NCBI RefSeq assembly: GCF_030814695.1
Contig: NZ_JAUSVL010000001.1
Location: 2,640,227-2,704,226, forward strand
DNA: 64,000 nucleotides
Source of the DNA: Oligosphaera ethanolica
Lineage (GTDB): Bacteria; Verrucomicrobiota; Lentisphaeria; Oligosphaerales; Oligosphaeraceae
Direction: 5' to 3'
This document shows, in pieces, positions 17,817 to 27,282 of this stretch (position 1 is its first letter; the number at the start of each line of letters is the position of its first letter). The position numbers and the translations under genes are program-made. The notes under the pieces were generated by a model. The model was not told the origin of the DNA and did no database searches. It was given only the letters and a program-made list of their open reading frames with translations.

Positions 17817-19907
17817 TCACATCTCCGCGAGGGCGGCCTTGCGGCTGAGGCGAACCCGGCCGCGGTCATCGATGTCAATCACTTTCACGGAGATTTCTTC
17901 CCCGACCTTGCAGATTTCATCAACCGTCTTGACGCGGTAATCCGCCAGCTCGGAAATATGCACCATGCCTTCCTGGCCGGGCATGATCTCGACGAAGGCA
18001 CCGAAGTCCTTGATGGTCTTGACAATGCCCTTGTAGATCTTGCCGATCTCGACTTCGCCGGTGGAGCCCTCGACCATGTAGCGGGCCTTTTCCATCGCGG
18101 GGCCACTGGTGGCGAATATCTTGACCGTGCCGTCGTCGGTCACGTCAATCTTGGCGCCGGTGCTGTCACAGATGCCGCGGATGTTCTTGCCGCCGGGGCC
18201 GATGAGGGCGCCGATCTTCTCGGGGTTGATCTTCAGCACGGCCATCTGCGGCGCGTAGGGGCTCAACTGAGCGCGGGGCGCGGGCAGACAGGCGGCCATG
18301 ACCGCGCGAATCTGTTCGCGGGCGACCTTGTTGCGCTGCATGGCGTCGTACATGCCAGGAATGTCCAGGCCGGCGATCTTCAGATCCAGCTGGAAGCCCG
18401 TGATGCCTTTGCTGGTTGCCGAAACCTTGAAGTCCATGTCGCCGTAGTGGTCTTCGGAACCCAGAATGTCCGTCAGGAACTCACGCTTGTCCGTGCCAGT
18501 CACCAGACCGATGGAAATACCAACCACCGCGTCGCTGATCGGCACGCCGGCGTCCATCAGCGCCAGGCTCGATCCACAGACTGTCGCCATGGACGATGAG
18601 CCGTTCGAACCCAAAATCTCCGACGTCACTCGCACCGTGTAGGGATAATCCTTGGGCATCGCGCCGACAACCGACCGCTCCGCCAAGGCGCCGTGACCGA
18701 TCTCACGACGGCCCGTCGAACCGTAACGGCCGACTTCGCCCGTGCAGAAATTCGGGAAGTTGTAATGCAGAATGAAATTCTTTTCGGATGGCCCGCCAGT
18801 GATCACGTCGTATTCCTGGGCGTCGCCGCTGGAAGCCAAGGTGGCGATGACCAGCGCCTGAGTGTCACCGCGCTTGAACAGCGCACTGCCATGGACGCGC
18901 GGCAACACGCCGACTTCGCAGCTGATCTCGCGCAGCTCGTCGAGCTTGCGGCCGTCCTGACGAATGCCCTTGTCCAACACCAGGCCGCGAATGGCCTTCT
19001 CCAGCAAGACTTCCCAGATGAGGCCGACGTCCGGCGTGCTGCCATCCGCCGCCGTGAATTTGGCGGTGAGCTCCGCAGTCAGCTCGGCCTTAAGGGCGTC
19101 CTGTTGGGCCTGGCGTTCGAGCTTGCTTGGCGCCGAACAGGCCGCGGCGAGGCGGTCGCCGCAAAATGCCTCGGCGGCAGCCAGGGCGGCAGCATTGGGC
19201 AGGTTGGGCGTGAAGGCCGCCTTGGCCTTGTTGACGCGGGCGGCGAGGTCCTTCTGGGCCTCGATCTGCTTGCAAACGATGCCGTCCGCGAAGAGCATCG
19301 CGTCGCGCAGGTCTTCTTCGCTGATCTCGCTGGCGCGCCCTTCGATCATGATGGCCTTGCCGGCGATGCCGGCGTAAACCAGATCAATGTCGCTGGCTTC
19401 GATTTCCGCATTGGTCGGATTGGCGATGAACTGGCCGTTGACGCGACCGACCCGCAGCGCGCCCACCGGGCCGTTGAAGGGAATGTCCGACACCATCAGG
19501 GCCACTGACGCGCCGAGAATGCTCAGCACGTCCGCTTCATTCTCGCCGTCAGCACTCAACAGTGTCGATACGATCTGCACTTCATTGATAAAACCCTCGG
19601 GGAACAGCGGGCGCAACGGCCGGTCCGTCATGCGCGCCGTCAGGATTTCCTTCTCGGTAGGGCGGCCTTCGCGCTTGAAGAAGCCGCCGGGCATTTTGCC
19701 GACTGCGGCGAAGCGCTCGCGATATTCGACCTGCAGGGGGAAGAAGTCAATGCCGGGGCGGGGCTTGGCCATGGTGGCGGTAATCAACACCATGGTGTCG
19801 CCCTGACGGACGGTCACCGACCCATTGCACAACAGGGCCATCTTGCCGGTTTCGATCTCAAGCTGCTTGCCGGAACCCAAATCAATACTTACGCGTTCAA
19901 TACTCAT
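17817..19907 (-). CDS. pnp: Polyribonucleotide nucleotidyltransferase (PNPase)
   Basis: 696 residues with the full PNPase layout. First RNase PH domain (MALLCNGSVTVRQGDTMVL), alpha-helical linker, second catalytic RNase PH domain (GTDKREFLTDILGSEDHYGDMDFKV, with the conserved acidic pair), then KH (IGPGGKNIRGICDSTGAKIDV) and S1 (GKIYKGIVKTIKDFGAFVEIMPGQEGMVHISE) at the end. It degrades RNA 3'-5' using phosphate. The MSIERV start is chosen; the frame is open 30 codons upstream but is outside the family. rpsO lies immediately upstream with a large hairpin in the 429-bp gap. Confidence 0.97.
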   Translation of the reverse strand: MSIERVSIDLGSGKQLEIETGKMALLCNGSVTVRQGDTMVLITATMAKPRPGIDFFPLQVEYRERFAAVGKMPGGFFKREGRPTEKEILTARMTDRPLRPLFPEGFINEVQIVSTLLSADGENEADVLSILGASVALMVSDIPFNGPVGALRVGRVNGQFIANPTNAEIEASDIDLVYAGIAGKAIMIEGRASEISEEDLRDAMLFADGIVCKQIEAQKDLAARVNKAKAAFTPNLPNAAALAAAEAFCGDRLAAACSAPSKLERQAQQDALKAELTAELTAKFTAADGSTPDVGLIWEVLLEKAIRGLVLDKGIRQDGRKLDELREISCEVGVLPRVHGSALFKRGDTQALVIATLASSGDAQEYDVITGGPSEKNFILHYNFPNFCTGEVGRYGSTGRREIGHGALAERSVVGAMPKDYPYTVRVTSEILGSNGSSSMATVCGSSLALMDAGVPISDAVVGISIGLVTGTDKREFLTDILGSEDHYGDMDFKVSATSKGITGFQLDLKIAGLDIPGMYDAMQRNKVAREQIRAVMAACLPAPRAQLSPYAPQMAVLKINPEKIGALIGPGGKNIRGICDSTGAKIDVTDDGTVKIFATSGPAMEKARYMVEGSTGEVEIGKIYKGIVKTIKDFGAFVEIMPGQEGMVHISELADYRVKTVDEICKVGEEISVKVIDIDDRGRVRLSRKAALAEM

Positions 19908-20051
19908 GTCTGTCTCAATCCTTACCATCCCTGCTGTTGTCAACGGCCTGTGGTGGAAGCCAGGGTGTTCCACCGCCGCGCTGGGCTCGTCGCCCATAGC
20001 CGGGACCGGATCTCAAGCTGCGGCAGCTGACTGTCTCGGAAAACAGAATGC

Positions 20052-20121
20052 GGAATTGCGGCATAAGCGGCCAAGCTAAGCCCCTGCGCAGGGCGCCTGG
20101 CGGCTTATGCCGCCCAATTCC
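20052..20121 (-). other. Long stem-loop in the rpsO-pnp intergenic region
   Basis: GGAATTG..CGGCATAAGC pairs with GCTTATGCCG..CAATTCC (17 bp, one 2-nt bulge) and encloses CCCTGCGCAGGG. In Escherichia coli a hairpin at the same place, between rpsO and pnp, is cut by RNase III and used for PNPase autoregulation; a similar role here is inferred from position. The rest of the gap 19908-20336 shows a weak CCCCGG/CCGGGG stem just after rpsO (20293-20318) and no gene. Confidence 0.6.
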
Positions 20122-20336
20122 ACACTGTTTTTTATTCCAAAGGAGTCTTCGCTGCGTGAAGCAGGTCTTTATCCGGCTCTCGGCTGCATCAGCCCGGCAA
20201 ATATGCACCGGGCTCGGTGTTGGCTGGCGCTCTGCCGCAACCGCGGCGCTATGGCGTTCATCCAACCAGCGCAAAAGAAAATACCATAAGGCCCCCGGGA
20301 ATATGGGTTTCACCGGGGATCCTGCGGAACAACTCG

Positions 20337-20600
20337 TCAGCGACGCAGACCAAGTCTCTTGATCAGGGTCACGTAACGCGCATTGTCAGTGCTCTGCAGA
20401 TACTGCAACAAGCGGCGGCGGTTGTTCACCATGGCAACCAGACCACGGCGGGAGCTGTGATCCTTCTTGTTAACTTTCATGTGCTCGGTGAGCTCCAGGA
20501 TGCGCTTAGTCAGCAACGCCACCTGCACTTCGCAGGAGCCGACGTCTTCGCTGCTGCGCTGGAACTCTTTGATCGTCTGGGTCTTGGTCTCTTTGTCCAT
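20337..20600 (-). CDS. rpsO: 30S ribosomal protein S15
   Basis: 87 residues from [13 protein letters not shown]. The family core is plain: [50 protein letters not shown], ending [10 protein letters not shown]15 binds 16S rRNA helices 20-22 early in small-subunit assembly. TAGGAAAG precedes the chosen ATG; an open frame 17 codons upstream is not part of the family. It is followed by pnp, the classic rpsO-pnp pair. Confidence 0.97.
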   Translation of the reverse strand: MDKETKTQTIKEFQRSSEDVGSCEVQVALLTKRILELTEHMKVNKKDHSSRRGLVAMVNNRRRLLQYLQSTDNARYVTLIKRLGLRR

Positions 20601-20702
20601 GGTCTTTCCTAAATGCGTTTTCGCTACCAAACCATACTCGGGATTCTTCATCCGCTTACCGTGATGATCCAGTCATTCACTCGCGAATAACGGAAGCTCA
20701 CA

Positions 20703-20731
20703 AATATAGCACGTCTTTTTCATTCAACTAG
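20703..20731 (-). promoter_or_regulatory. Possible rpsO promoter
   Basis: On the minus strand TATATT (20703-20708) is a good -10 box, with TAGTTG 16 bp upstream as a weak -35. It would give a leader of about 95 nt before rpsO. Placed by eye only. Confidence 0.3.
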
Positions 20732-20759
20732 TAACAGAAACGCTAATTGCCGAGTTTCG

Positions 20760-20890
20760 GTAACCGGCCAGTCATGGATGTTGGCTGGGACCGTGGGGAC
20801 GCCCGGGACCGGTTGGACTCCTGGGAGCGCCGCCGCCAACCGGTCCCAGCAGTCCCAGGAGTCCCCACGGTCCCAAGAGTCGCTTGGCAT
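20760..20890. repeat. 9-bp GGAC/GTCC array forming an inverted repeat
   Basis: GGGACCGTG, GGGACGCCC, GGGACCGGT and TGGACTCCT follow one another at 9-bp steps. They are mirrored by GGTCCCAGC, AGTCCCAGG, AGTCCCCAC and GGTCCCAAG on the right, so the two halves can fold on each other. The left edge (20760-20782) resembles a decayed form of the GTAATCGGTCAG terminal repeat. The gap 20601-20993 otherwise holds only the promoter-like signals listed separately. Confidence 0.85.
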
Positions 20891-20902
20891 GCTCGGATAT
20901 TT

Positions 20903-20933
20903 CTTGACATCGGGTCAAGTCGGCGGATAGTGT
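20903..20933 (+). promoter_or_regulatory. Promoter with overlapping palindrome before the glycosidase gene
   Basis: TTGACA (20904-20909) is a perfect -35 box, followed 18 bp later by TAGTGT as a -10. The -35 lies inside the palindrome CTTGAC-N5-GTCAAG (20903-20919), a plausible repressor or activator site for carbohydrate control of the downstream gene. Confidence 0.45.
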
Positions 20934-20993
20934 AGTCTTTTCCCGGTTCTGCCGGCCGCGCGTCTTATCGCCCCACCCAACCAGGAGCCCACC

Positions 20994-23900
20994 ATGATCC
21001 GAAATTTGTATACGGCGTTGTTGCTATGCGCCATGCCTCTGGCGTTGTTCGCCGCTGAGGACGGCAATCTCTTCAAGAACACGGATTTTTCCGCTGGTTT
21101 GAGCCACTGGTGGTCGTCCTTTGCGGCCAATGCGCGTGATCACGGGCTGACGCATCGCATTGAGGAAGGCAAGTTGGTGCTGGACATTCCCGAGCCGACC
21201 GAGGGCAGCATCGGTAATGTCCTCATGGGGCAGGGCGCGTCACTCAAGGCTTACGAGAAGTTCCGTTTGTCCTACACGATCACCATTGACAAACCCGGCG
21301 TGATGCGCCATGTCTATCAGCTGTCCAACAATCCTTGGACGGCGTTGGGTCTGGCCGAGAACGTCCCCTTGCAGCCCGGCACGCATCACCTCAGCGCGAT
21401 CTTCGTCTCCGAATACGACAAGCCGGAGTTGCCGGCGCATTTTACCTTCAACCTCAGCAAACTGAAAGGCCGGGTGGTCCTCAGCGATTTTTTGGTCACT
21501 GAGTACAACGAGCTCCCCCTAGCCGCGCTCAACCCCGCGTGGCAGGTCTTCGTTGACGTGCAGGCGCCGGAGTCTTACGCCGATCAGCCCGTGACCCTCC
21601 GGAGCCCGACCGGCGCGGAAGTCCGACCGCTCGCGGCCAATCTGCAAGACGGCGTTATCGACATCCGGGCGCTCAATCAGGGGCGTTTCAAGGAGCGCGC
21701 GGCCGCCGTCCTTTACAACGACTTCACTGTCGCGCAAGCCGGCGGCATGACTCTCGGTCTTGCCGCCGATTGGTGGATGGAGGTGTACTGCAATGGCGAA
21801 CGCGTGTACGACACGCTGGAAAAGGGCAATGCCTCCCAACGCTTCGAGCCCAATGACCACGTTGTCACTATCGCCGTCAAACCCGGCCGCAATCTCGTTG
21901 CCATCAAAGTCCTCAGCGGCTCCGCCGGCTGGAAGCTGCTCCTTGGCAAGCCTCTGCCGCCCATCGTCTATAAGCCCAATGACGAATGGCAGCCCGTCGA
22001 TCTCAGTAATATCGTCATCAGCGAAGGTAGCGCCCTTGATTTCAGCGCCCTCGTGCCCAGGCCCGCCGGGCAACTCGGCCGCATCAGCATCAACGACGCT
22101 GGCGATATGGTCTTTGCCGGCGCGCCGCAGCAAAGCGTTCGCATGCAGGGCTTCAACGGCTTCCCGTCGTCAATCTGGTACCAGCAGGACGACGCCGAAT
22201 TCAAACTGCAGGTGACCGCCTTCGCCCAGGCCGCCAGACGACAGGGCTACAGTCTCTTCCGTGTCCATGGCCTCCTCGACAAGTGGCTCTGTCAGGACGC
22301 CACCGGCGACATGGCCATCAATCCTGAAAAACTCGACCGCTGGGATTACATCCTCGCCGAGCTCAAAAAAGAAGGCATCTACGCCCACATCGTCATCTTT
22401 TCCTTTGGGCTCTACGACGACCCCAAGAACGCCAAGCAGCTTTTTGAGGACCGCAATAAGCACCGGCTGCTGCTCTACTTCGGCGGCGACTGGGAGCGCA
22501 CGCATTTTCGCTATGGCGCCGAGACGATCCTCAATCATGTCAATCCCTACACCGGCTTGGCCTGGAAGGACGACCCGCTGGTCGCTTTCCTCGAATTCTA
22601 TAACGAGCAGGGGTCGGGTTTCGGCGTCATTCACCAAGTCATGCGCGATGACCCCGATGCATGCGCGCTCATTGAAAAACGCTGGCATGACTGGCTCGTG
22701 GCCACCTACGCCGATGGCGTCCCGGCTGACCTCGCGGCCGAGCTGGCCGGCACGCCCCTCAATCAAGCACCCGTACCCAATTTTTATCGCGATAAAGCCA
22801 CGCCGCTGGGCAACGCCTTCGGTCTTTTCCGCTCCTTCATCACCGTCGACGGCGCTGACTGGTGCCGGCAGGTCGTGCGCGACAACGGCTATCAGGGCCT
22901 GATCACCCAGTACAACGGCTCGAAACGCCTGGGCTGCAGCGCCGCCCGCTGGCAGATCAGTCAAGTCATCGATCTCCACGCTTACTACCAGCATCCGCGC
23001 GGTGGCTGGGGCGCGCCTGGCTGTACCGTCGAACAGGACAGCTCGCTGGCTGACGCCGCCAACTACTGGCGCAATACCAACGCCGGCCGACTGTCGGGGC
23101 GGCCGTTCATCGTCAGCGAATTCAATCACTGCTACTGGAATCCGTATCAATACGAAGCCGGCCTGGTTTTCCCCGCCTATTCGGCCCTGCAGGGCTTCAG
23201 CGCCCTCCAGATTCACTCCGGGCCCATCGCCCTCAGCGCGGCGAAGAGCAGCATCAACAGCTTTGCCTGCGCGCAGTCGCCGGTGGTCCGTGCCAACGAA
23301 GTGCTCTCGACGCTGTTGTTTCTGCGTGGCGATGTGCAGAAGGCCCCGCACCTGGTCGAGCTGGTCGTCCCCGAGGCGAGTCTGGCCAGCAATGGCCTGA
23401 CGCACTGGGCGGTCTCAACCGAGCAAAGCCGCCTCGCGTTGCTCACTGGCTTCTCGGTGGCCTTCCCATGGGCCAAACGCGCGGATGGCACCAGTCGTGG
23501 CCGGGCCCCTGACCTGCAAATCCTCCCCAATGACGCCGCCAAGGTCGACGATCAGGACTGGTTCGTCAATGTCATCGAAAATCCCGACGGCGAGTTCTCC
23601 CTGGCTCAGACTGTGCAGGTCCTCCGGGACAAGGGCATCCTCGGTCAGCAGAATATCAGCGATGTCGACGCCGGCGTCTTCCAGAGCGACACCGGCGAAA
23701 TCGTCATGCGCACGCAAGACCAGGTGCTGAAGGTCATCACGCCGCGCACGGAGGCCGTTGCCATGGAAGCCGGCAAGAGCGAGCGCGTTGGCCGCCTGCA
23801 GATCCGTGATCTCAGCGTGGGGGCGACGGTCGCTATCGCGTCCACCAGCATGACGCCCCTGGCGAATGCCGACCGCATGCTCTTCATCTTTTCGACTCAG

Positions 23901-24167
23901 ACCCAAAACACCAACGCGACCTTCGGCCACGACGGCCGCATGAAAATCCACTCGGGCACGCTGCCCATACTGCTCCGGACGGGCACGGTCCGCGCGCATT
24001 TCACGCCCGCGCAAAAACGGCCCTTCGCTCTCTACGCACTGGACTTCAATGGCCAGCGCCGGGAGCAAATACCCGTCGAATACCAGGGCGACGACCTCGT
24101 CATCGCTGTCAATAACGGCGCCCTCCAACATGGCCCGACGACCTTTTTTGAGCTCGTCGCTGAATAA
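20994..24167 (+). CDS. Secreted multidomain glycoside hydrolase, clan GH-A type
   Basis: 1057 residues. A signal peptide (residues 1-20, ending ALFAAEDG) is followed by a beta-rich carbohydrate-binding-like region (NLFKNTDFSAGLSHWW, ~25-175) and a second beta region. A (beta/alpha)8-type hydrolase follows from ~380, with FRVHGLLDKW, LNHVNPYTGLAW, the acid/base candidate Glu537 in LEFYNEQGSG and nucleophile candidate Glu709 in IVSEFNHCYW. A C-terminal beta domain closes the protein. It is probably exported to attack polysaccharide; the substrate cannot be read from the sequence. The protein at 58798 is a paralogue sharing the NHVNP.TGL segment. Start ATG has GGAG nearby. The GH family number is not assigned. 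Confidence 0.8.
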   Translation: MIRNLYTALLLCAMPLALFAAEDGNLFKNTDFSAGLSHWWSSFAANARDHGLTHRIEEGKLVLDIPEPTEGSIGNVLMGQGASLKAYEKFRLSYTITIDKPGVMRHVYQLSNNPWTALGLAENVPLQPGTHHLSAIFVSEYDKPELPAHFTFNLSKLKGRVVLSDFLVTEYNELPLAALNPAWQVFVDVQAPESYADQPVTLRSPTGAEVRPLAANLQDGVIDIRALNQGRFKERAAAVLYNDFTVAQAGGMTLGLAADWWMEVYCNGERVYDTLEKGNASQRFEPNDHVVTIAVKPGRNLVAIKVLSGSAGWKLLLGKPLPPIVYKPNDEWQPVDLSNIVISEGSALDFSALVPRPAGQLGRISINDAGDMVFAGAPQQSVRMQGFNGFPSSIWYQQDDAEFKLQVTAFAQAARRQGYSLFRVHGLLDKWLCQDATGDMAINPEKLDRWDYILAELKKEGIYAHIVIFSFGLYDDPKNAKQLFEDRNKHRLLLYFGGDWERTHFRYGAETILNHVNPYTGLAWKDDPLVAFLEFYNEQGSGFGVIHQVMRDDPDACALIEKRWHDWLVATYADGVPADLAAELAGTPLNQAPVPNFYRDKATPLGNAFGLFRSFITVDGADWCRQVVRDNGYQGLITQYNGSKRLGCSAARWQISQVIDLHAYYQHPRGGWGAPGCTVEQDSSLADAANYWRNTNAGRLSGRPFIVSEFNHCYWNPYQYEAGLVFPAYSALQGFSALQIHSGPIALSAAKSSINSFACAQSPVVRANEVLSTLLFLRGDVQKAPHLVELVVPEASLASNGLTHWAVSTEQSRLALLTGFSVAFPWAKRADGTSRGRAPDLQILPNDAAKVDDQDWFVNVIENPDGEFSLAQTVQVLRDKGILGQQNISDVDAGVFQSDTGEIVMRTQDQVLKVITPRTEAVAMEAGKSERVGRLQIRDLSVGATVAIASTSMTPLANADRMLFIFSTQTQNTNATFGHDGRMKIHSGTLPILLRTGTVRAHFTPAQKRPFALYALDFNGQRREQIPVEYQGDDLVIAVNNGALQHGPTTFFELVAE

Positions 24168-24310
24168 GCACGCCAAGAAGCAGCATTGCCGACGCGTTTC
24201 CCGGGCGCCGGGTGCTGTCTGCGCAAGGAGGCCATTGTTCCTTACCCGCCGCACCCACCAACCATAGCCATAGCCGCATCCCACCCAACCCCAGCCCCGG
24301 AGAAGCAACC

Positions 24311-26215
24311 ATGAAGATGAAGTCCTGTCTGCTCGCAGTGTTGTTGGCGGCCAGCGCCGCCGTCCCCGCCGTCGAAATCCACTCGCCCTTTGGCGTCTGC
24401 GCGCACCTCGGAGGCGGCGCGGAGTTCGCCAAGCTCATTGAAGAACTCGATCTGATGCAGGCCGCCGGCATCAAATGGGCCCGGGCGGATTTCACTTGGG
24501 CACAAATTGAGCCCAGCGAAAATGAATTCGTTTTCACCAATTACGACCGGGTGGTCGCCGAAGCCGAAAAACGCCAGGTGAAGATCCTGCCCATTCTCTG
24601 TTACAACAGCAAGTGGACGCAGGGCTTTGCGCACGAGAACCTCGACGCCTGGGCGCGCTTCGTCCGCACCGTCGTCAGCCGCTATGGCGACCGCCTGAAG
24701 CACTGGGAAGTGTGGAATGAGCCCAATATCGGCTTCTGGAAACCCAAGCCCGACCCTGAGCAGTACACCGCACTGCTGAAGGTCAGCTACGAGACCATCA
24801 AGGCCGTCGATCCGTCACTGGAGGTGCTCTACGGCGGCATGGCCGGCGTCGCTCCTAAGTTCGTCGAAGACACCCTCAAGCTGGGTGCCGGCGCCTTCTA
24901 TGACATCATGAATATCCACCCCTATTGCTACCCGGCGACTATCGAACAACGAAAAAAACTAGCCGAAGTGGATGAGCTGCGCGGCATTCTCCGCCAGTAC
25001 AACGCGCCGGAACGCATCTGGATCACCGAGACGGGCTGGCCCACCCACGAATCCGAAGTGGCCGTCCACGCCAAATTCTGGTCCGAGCTGATCGCCGCCG
25101 GCGCCAAGCGGCGCTTCCCTGGCCAGGACCGCTGGACCTGCGCCGTGGTCGTCGACCCCGCCGACAATGCCGGCGGCGGCGTGTCCACCCGCGAAGAAAT
25201 CTTCGGGGTTCTGGCAGCCAACCCAGCCTTCACGGCCAAAGCCGTCACCTGGGCGGAAGCTGCGGCAATTACCCCCGCTGACACGCAGATTCTCGTCGCC
25301 CTCATTGGCGAGCACTTCGCGAAGAATCAGTACGACAAGCTGGTTGGCTACGTCCGCGATGGCGGCATGCTGGTCCATATCGGCGGCGTGCCCCTATACT
25401 ACGCCGACGAATACGACGATGCCGCCGCCGGGTGGGTCCCCGCTCGCAACAACGCTCCCGAAAACTACCGCGCCGGCCTCCGCATCGGCTGGAGCGCCTG
25501 GTGGCTCGACAAAGACCTGCCCGAAAAAGCCGCCGTCACCAGCGCCGCCAGCGACGACTTGGCCTTCACTATCCCGAAGAAACTCGAAACCACCCGCTGG
25601 TTCAATGACAAACTCCTCAAGGACGGCGACGAATTCGTCCCCCTGCTCAAAGCCAGCGACAAGGACGGAAAATTCATCGGCTGGCCGGTCGCGCTCTATC
25701 TCTTCAACAGCGACTTCAAAGGCGCGGTGCTCACGGCCTGCCTGCCCATGGCGCAAAGCTCCGGCGTCACTTGGGATGTCCAGGGCGGCCGCTGCCCCCG
25801 CGCCTATCTTACCTACCTCGAAAATGGCATCGAAGTCTACTTCTGGTACGAATTTCGGGATGCCGGTACCGATCCGTACTACAACGAACACCACTTCGGC
25901 ATGATCCAACTCGGACTCGAACCCAAACCCGCCTACAATGCCCTCAAATACGCCATTTCCCTCGTCGGCGACAAACCACAGTTCACCGGCAAGACCACCA
26001 ATGCCGACGGCGTGGTCAGCATCGGCTTCAAAACCTCTACCGGTCAGGGCGTGGCTATCTGGAACAGCTTCGGACCCGACAAGGTCTACAATTTCACCGC
26101 GCCAGCCGCCGCCTTCAAGGCTACTGATCACCTCGGCGCGCCACTCGACCTCAAAGCCACCAATGGCGTCATCACTCTTAACGCTAGCGAAGCACCAACC
26201 TACATCCTCTGGTGA
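24311..26215 (+). CDS. Secreted glycoside hydrolase, GH39/GH5-like (clan GH-A)
   Basis: 634 residues with a signal peptide (MKMKSCLLAVLLAASAAVPA). The barrel starts at SPFGVCAHLGGG. Acid/base candidate Glu136-137 lies in HWEVWNEPNIGFW and nucleophile candidate Glu240 in RIWITETGWPTHES, the two-glutamate pattern of retaining clan GH-A enzymes; FVRTVVSRYGDRLKHWEVWNEPN is typical of GH39-like proteins. Unusually, residues ~260-480 form a long insertion between the nucleophile strand and the rest of the barrel (DTQILVALIGEHF ... YADEYDD), and the barrel resumes with AYLTYLENGIEVYFWYEFRDAG. The ATG at 24311 has GGAG upstream. It lies 143 bp after the other glycosidase, same strand, likely the same regulon. 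Confidence 0.82.
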   Translation: MKMKSCLLAVLLAASAAVPAVEIHSPFGVCAHLGGGAEFAKLIEELDLMQAAGIKWARADFTWAQIEPSENEFVFTNYDRVVAEAEKRQVKILPILCYNSKWTQGFAHENLDAWARFVRTVVSRYGDRLKHWEVWNEPNIGFWKPKPDPEQYTALLKVSYETIKAVDPSLEVLYGGMAGVAPKFVEDTLKLGAGAFYDIMNIHPYCYPATIEQRKKLAEVDELRGILRQYNAPERIWITETGWPTHESEVAVHAKFWSELIAAGAKRRFPGQDRWTCAVVVDPADNAGGGVSTREEIFGVLAANPAFTAKAVTWAEAAAITPADTQILVALIGEHFAKNQYDKLVGYVRDGGMLVHIGGVPLYYADEYDDAAAGWVPARNNAPENYRAGLRIGWSAWWLDKDLPEKAAVTSAASDDLAFTIPKKLETTRWFNDKLLKDGDEFVPLLKASDKDGKFIGWPVALYLFNSDFKGAVLTACLPMAQSSGVTWDVQGGRCPRAYLTYLENGIEVYFWYEFRDAGTDPYYNEHHFGMIQLGLEPKPAYNALKYAISLVGDKPQFTGKTTNADGVVSIGFKTSTGQGVAIWNSFGPDKVYNFTAPAAAFKATDHLGAPLDLKATNGVITLNASEAPTYILW

Positions 26216-26270
26216 AGATCAGACGGATCCGACCGATCCGTCGGATCCGTCTGATCCGTCCGCGATACAA
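26216..26270. repeat. Short 9-bp GATC array
   Basis: Five successive units GATCAGACG, GATCCGACC, GATCCGTCG, GATCCGTCT, GATCCGTCC start two bases after the glycosidase stop codon and end GCGAT. The ending matches the reverse complement of the CGCGGAC leader seen before the arrays at 44.6, 49.1 and 61.7 kb. Confidence 0.85.
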
Positions 26271-26345
26271 CATCGAAGAACAGACCAATCTGTCGAGTCC
26301 GTTGCGGCCTCTGGCACGAATGCCCCAATATTACAAGGAGAGTGC

Positions 26346-26639
26346 ATGGTAATGCGGGCACTGCGGGTAATTCTGGCGGCGCTGGCGGTGCTGGCCGCTA
26401 CCACGGGCTGCGTGGAGACTCGCCCGCAGCCGCGCGCTGACCTGATGAATGTCCTGGTGCAGCACTACTTCGAGTGCCGACGCTGCGGCAGCCTCGAAGG
26501 CGGCTACTACGGCAAAAACAGCGTGTCGCGGTGGAATAGCGCTCCGCAAGGCAAATGCCGGCATCGTTGGCGGGAAATCAGCCAAGAAGTCTTCGAGCGA
26601 AAATGGCTTGATCGCGCTGGCGATACGACGCATTATTGA
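26346..26639 (+). CDS. Small putative lipoprotein with cysteine/histidine cluster
   Basis: 97 residues. Hydrophobic N-terminus RALRVILAALAVLAATTGC gives a lipobox-like LAATTGC with the acylated Cys about residue 22. The mature part has ECRRCGSLEGGYYGKNS ... GKCRHRW, a possible metal-binding knuckle. AAGGAG precedes the ATG; a second ATG two codons later is equally possible. No family is recognised. It follows the glycosidase by 130 bp on the same strand. Confidence 0.6.
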   Translation: MVMRALRVILAALAVLAATTGCVETRPQPRADLMNVLVQHYFECRRCGSLEGGYYGKNSVSRWNSAPQGKCRHRWREISQEVFERKWLDRAGDTTHY

Positions 26640-26817
26640 GTGTCGTCCGGGCATCGCCGGCCAAACGCCAGGTGGGCATGATGGCATTCATTCCGGCTTG
26701 GGACTGGGGCGCATGACTCGCCGCGACGCTATACTATGCGCGTGGCCGACAGGATATACGACGATTAGGCCCGCCGCCACAACGCACAGGCATGACAGTG
26801 CAAACTGAAGGCAGACC

Positions 26818-27282
26818 ATGGATATTCTCAATGAGTTGAAAGCTGTGACAGGCGCGCTGGCGCAGGAACGCATTGACTACGCGCTTTGCGGTGGCTTGGC
26901 GATGGCCATATACGGTTTGCCGCGCGCTACCCTGGATGTGGATTTGCTGATTCCATTTGACGCGTTGTTCAGTGCCAAACGTGCTCTTGAACCCCTCGGC
27001 TACACCTTGAGTGGCGCACCAATGGCGTTCCACAACGATGCAATCCAAATCTACCGACTCGTGAAAATTACACCAAGCACCGAGGAAGAAATGGTGCTCG
27101 ACTTGTTATTGGTGACCCCAGCGATTACCCCGGCTTGGGAATCGCGGCGGAATATTACCTGGGACGGACAGATGATCAAGGTGGTGTCGGTGGCCGGGAT
27201 GATGCTTCTGAAGTCGTTTCGCCGTAGTGGCAAGGACCTCGATGACATTGAGCACCTTAGGAGCCTCGGCGATGAAACTTGA
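26818..27282 (+). CDS. Nucleotidyltransferase of the MNT/AbiEii-like superfamily
   Basis: 154 residues. The polymerase-beta-like nucleotidyltransferase core is visible: CGGLAMAIYG, then Asp40 and Asp42 in ATLDVDLLI, and the third acidic residue Asp95 in EEMVLDLLLV. The end VVSVAGMMLLKSFRRSGKDLDDIEHLRSLGDE matches the helix found in AbiEii-type and related antitoxin/toxin nucleotidyltransferases. Such proteins transfer NMPs to tRNA, proteins or small molecules. It overlaps the next small gene by 11 bp, an arrangement like toxin-antitoxin pairs, but that function is inferred. A decayed copy of the 3' half lies at 29254-29384. Confidence 0.75.
   Translation: MDILNELKAVTGALAQERIDYALCGGLAMAIYGLPRATLDVDLLIPFDALFSAKRALEPLGYTLSGAPMAFHNDAIQIYRLVKITPSTEEEMVLDLLLVTPAITPAWESRRNITWDGQMIKVVSVAGMMLLKSFRRSGKDLDDIEHLRSLGDET

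Noticed and set aside
17817..19997. PNPase with a 30-residue N-terminal extension
   Set aside because: The extension has no family similarity; MSIERV at 19907 fits the family start.
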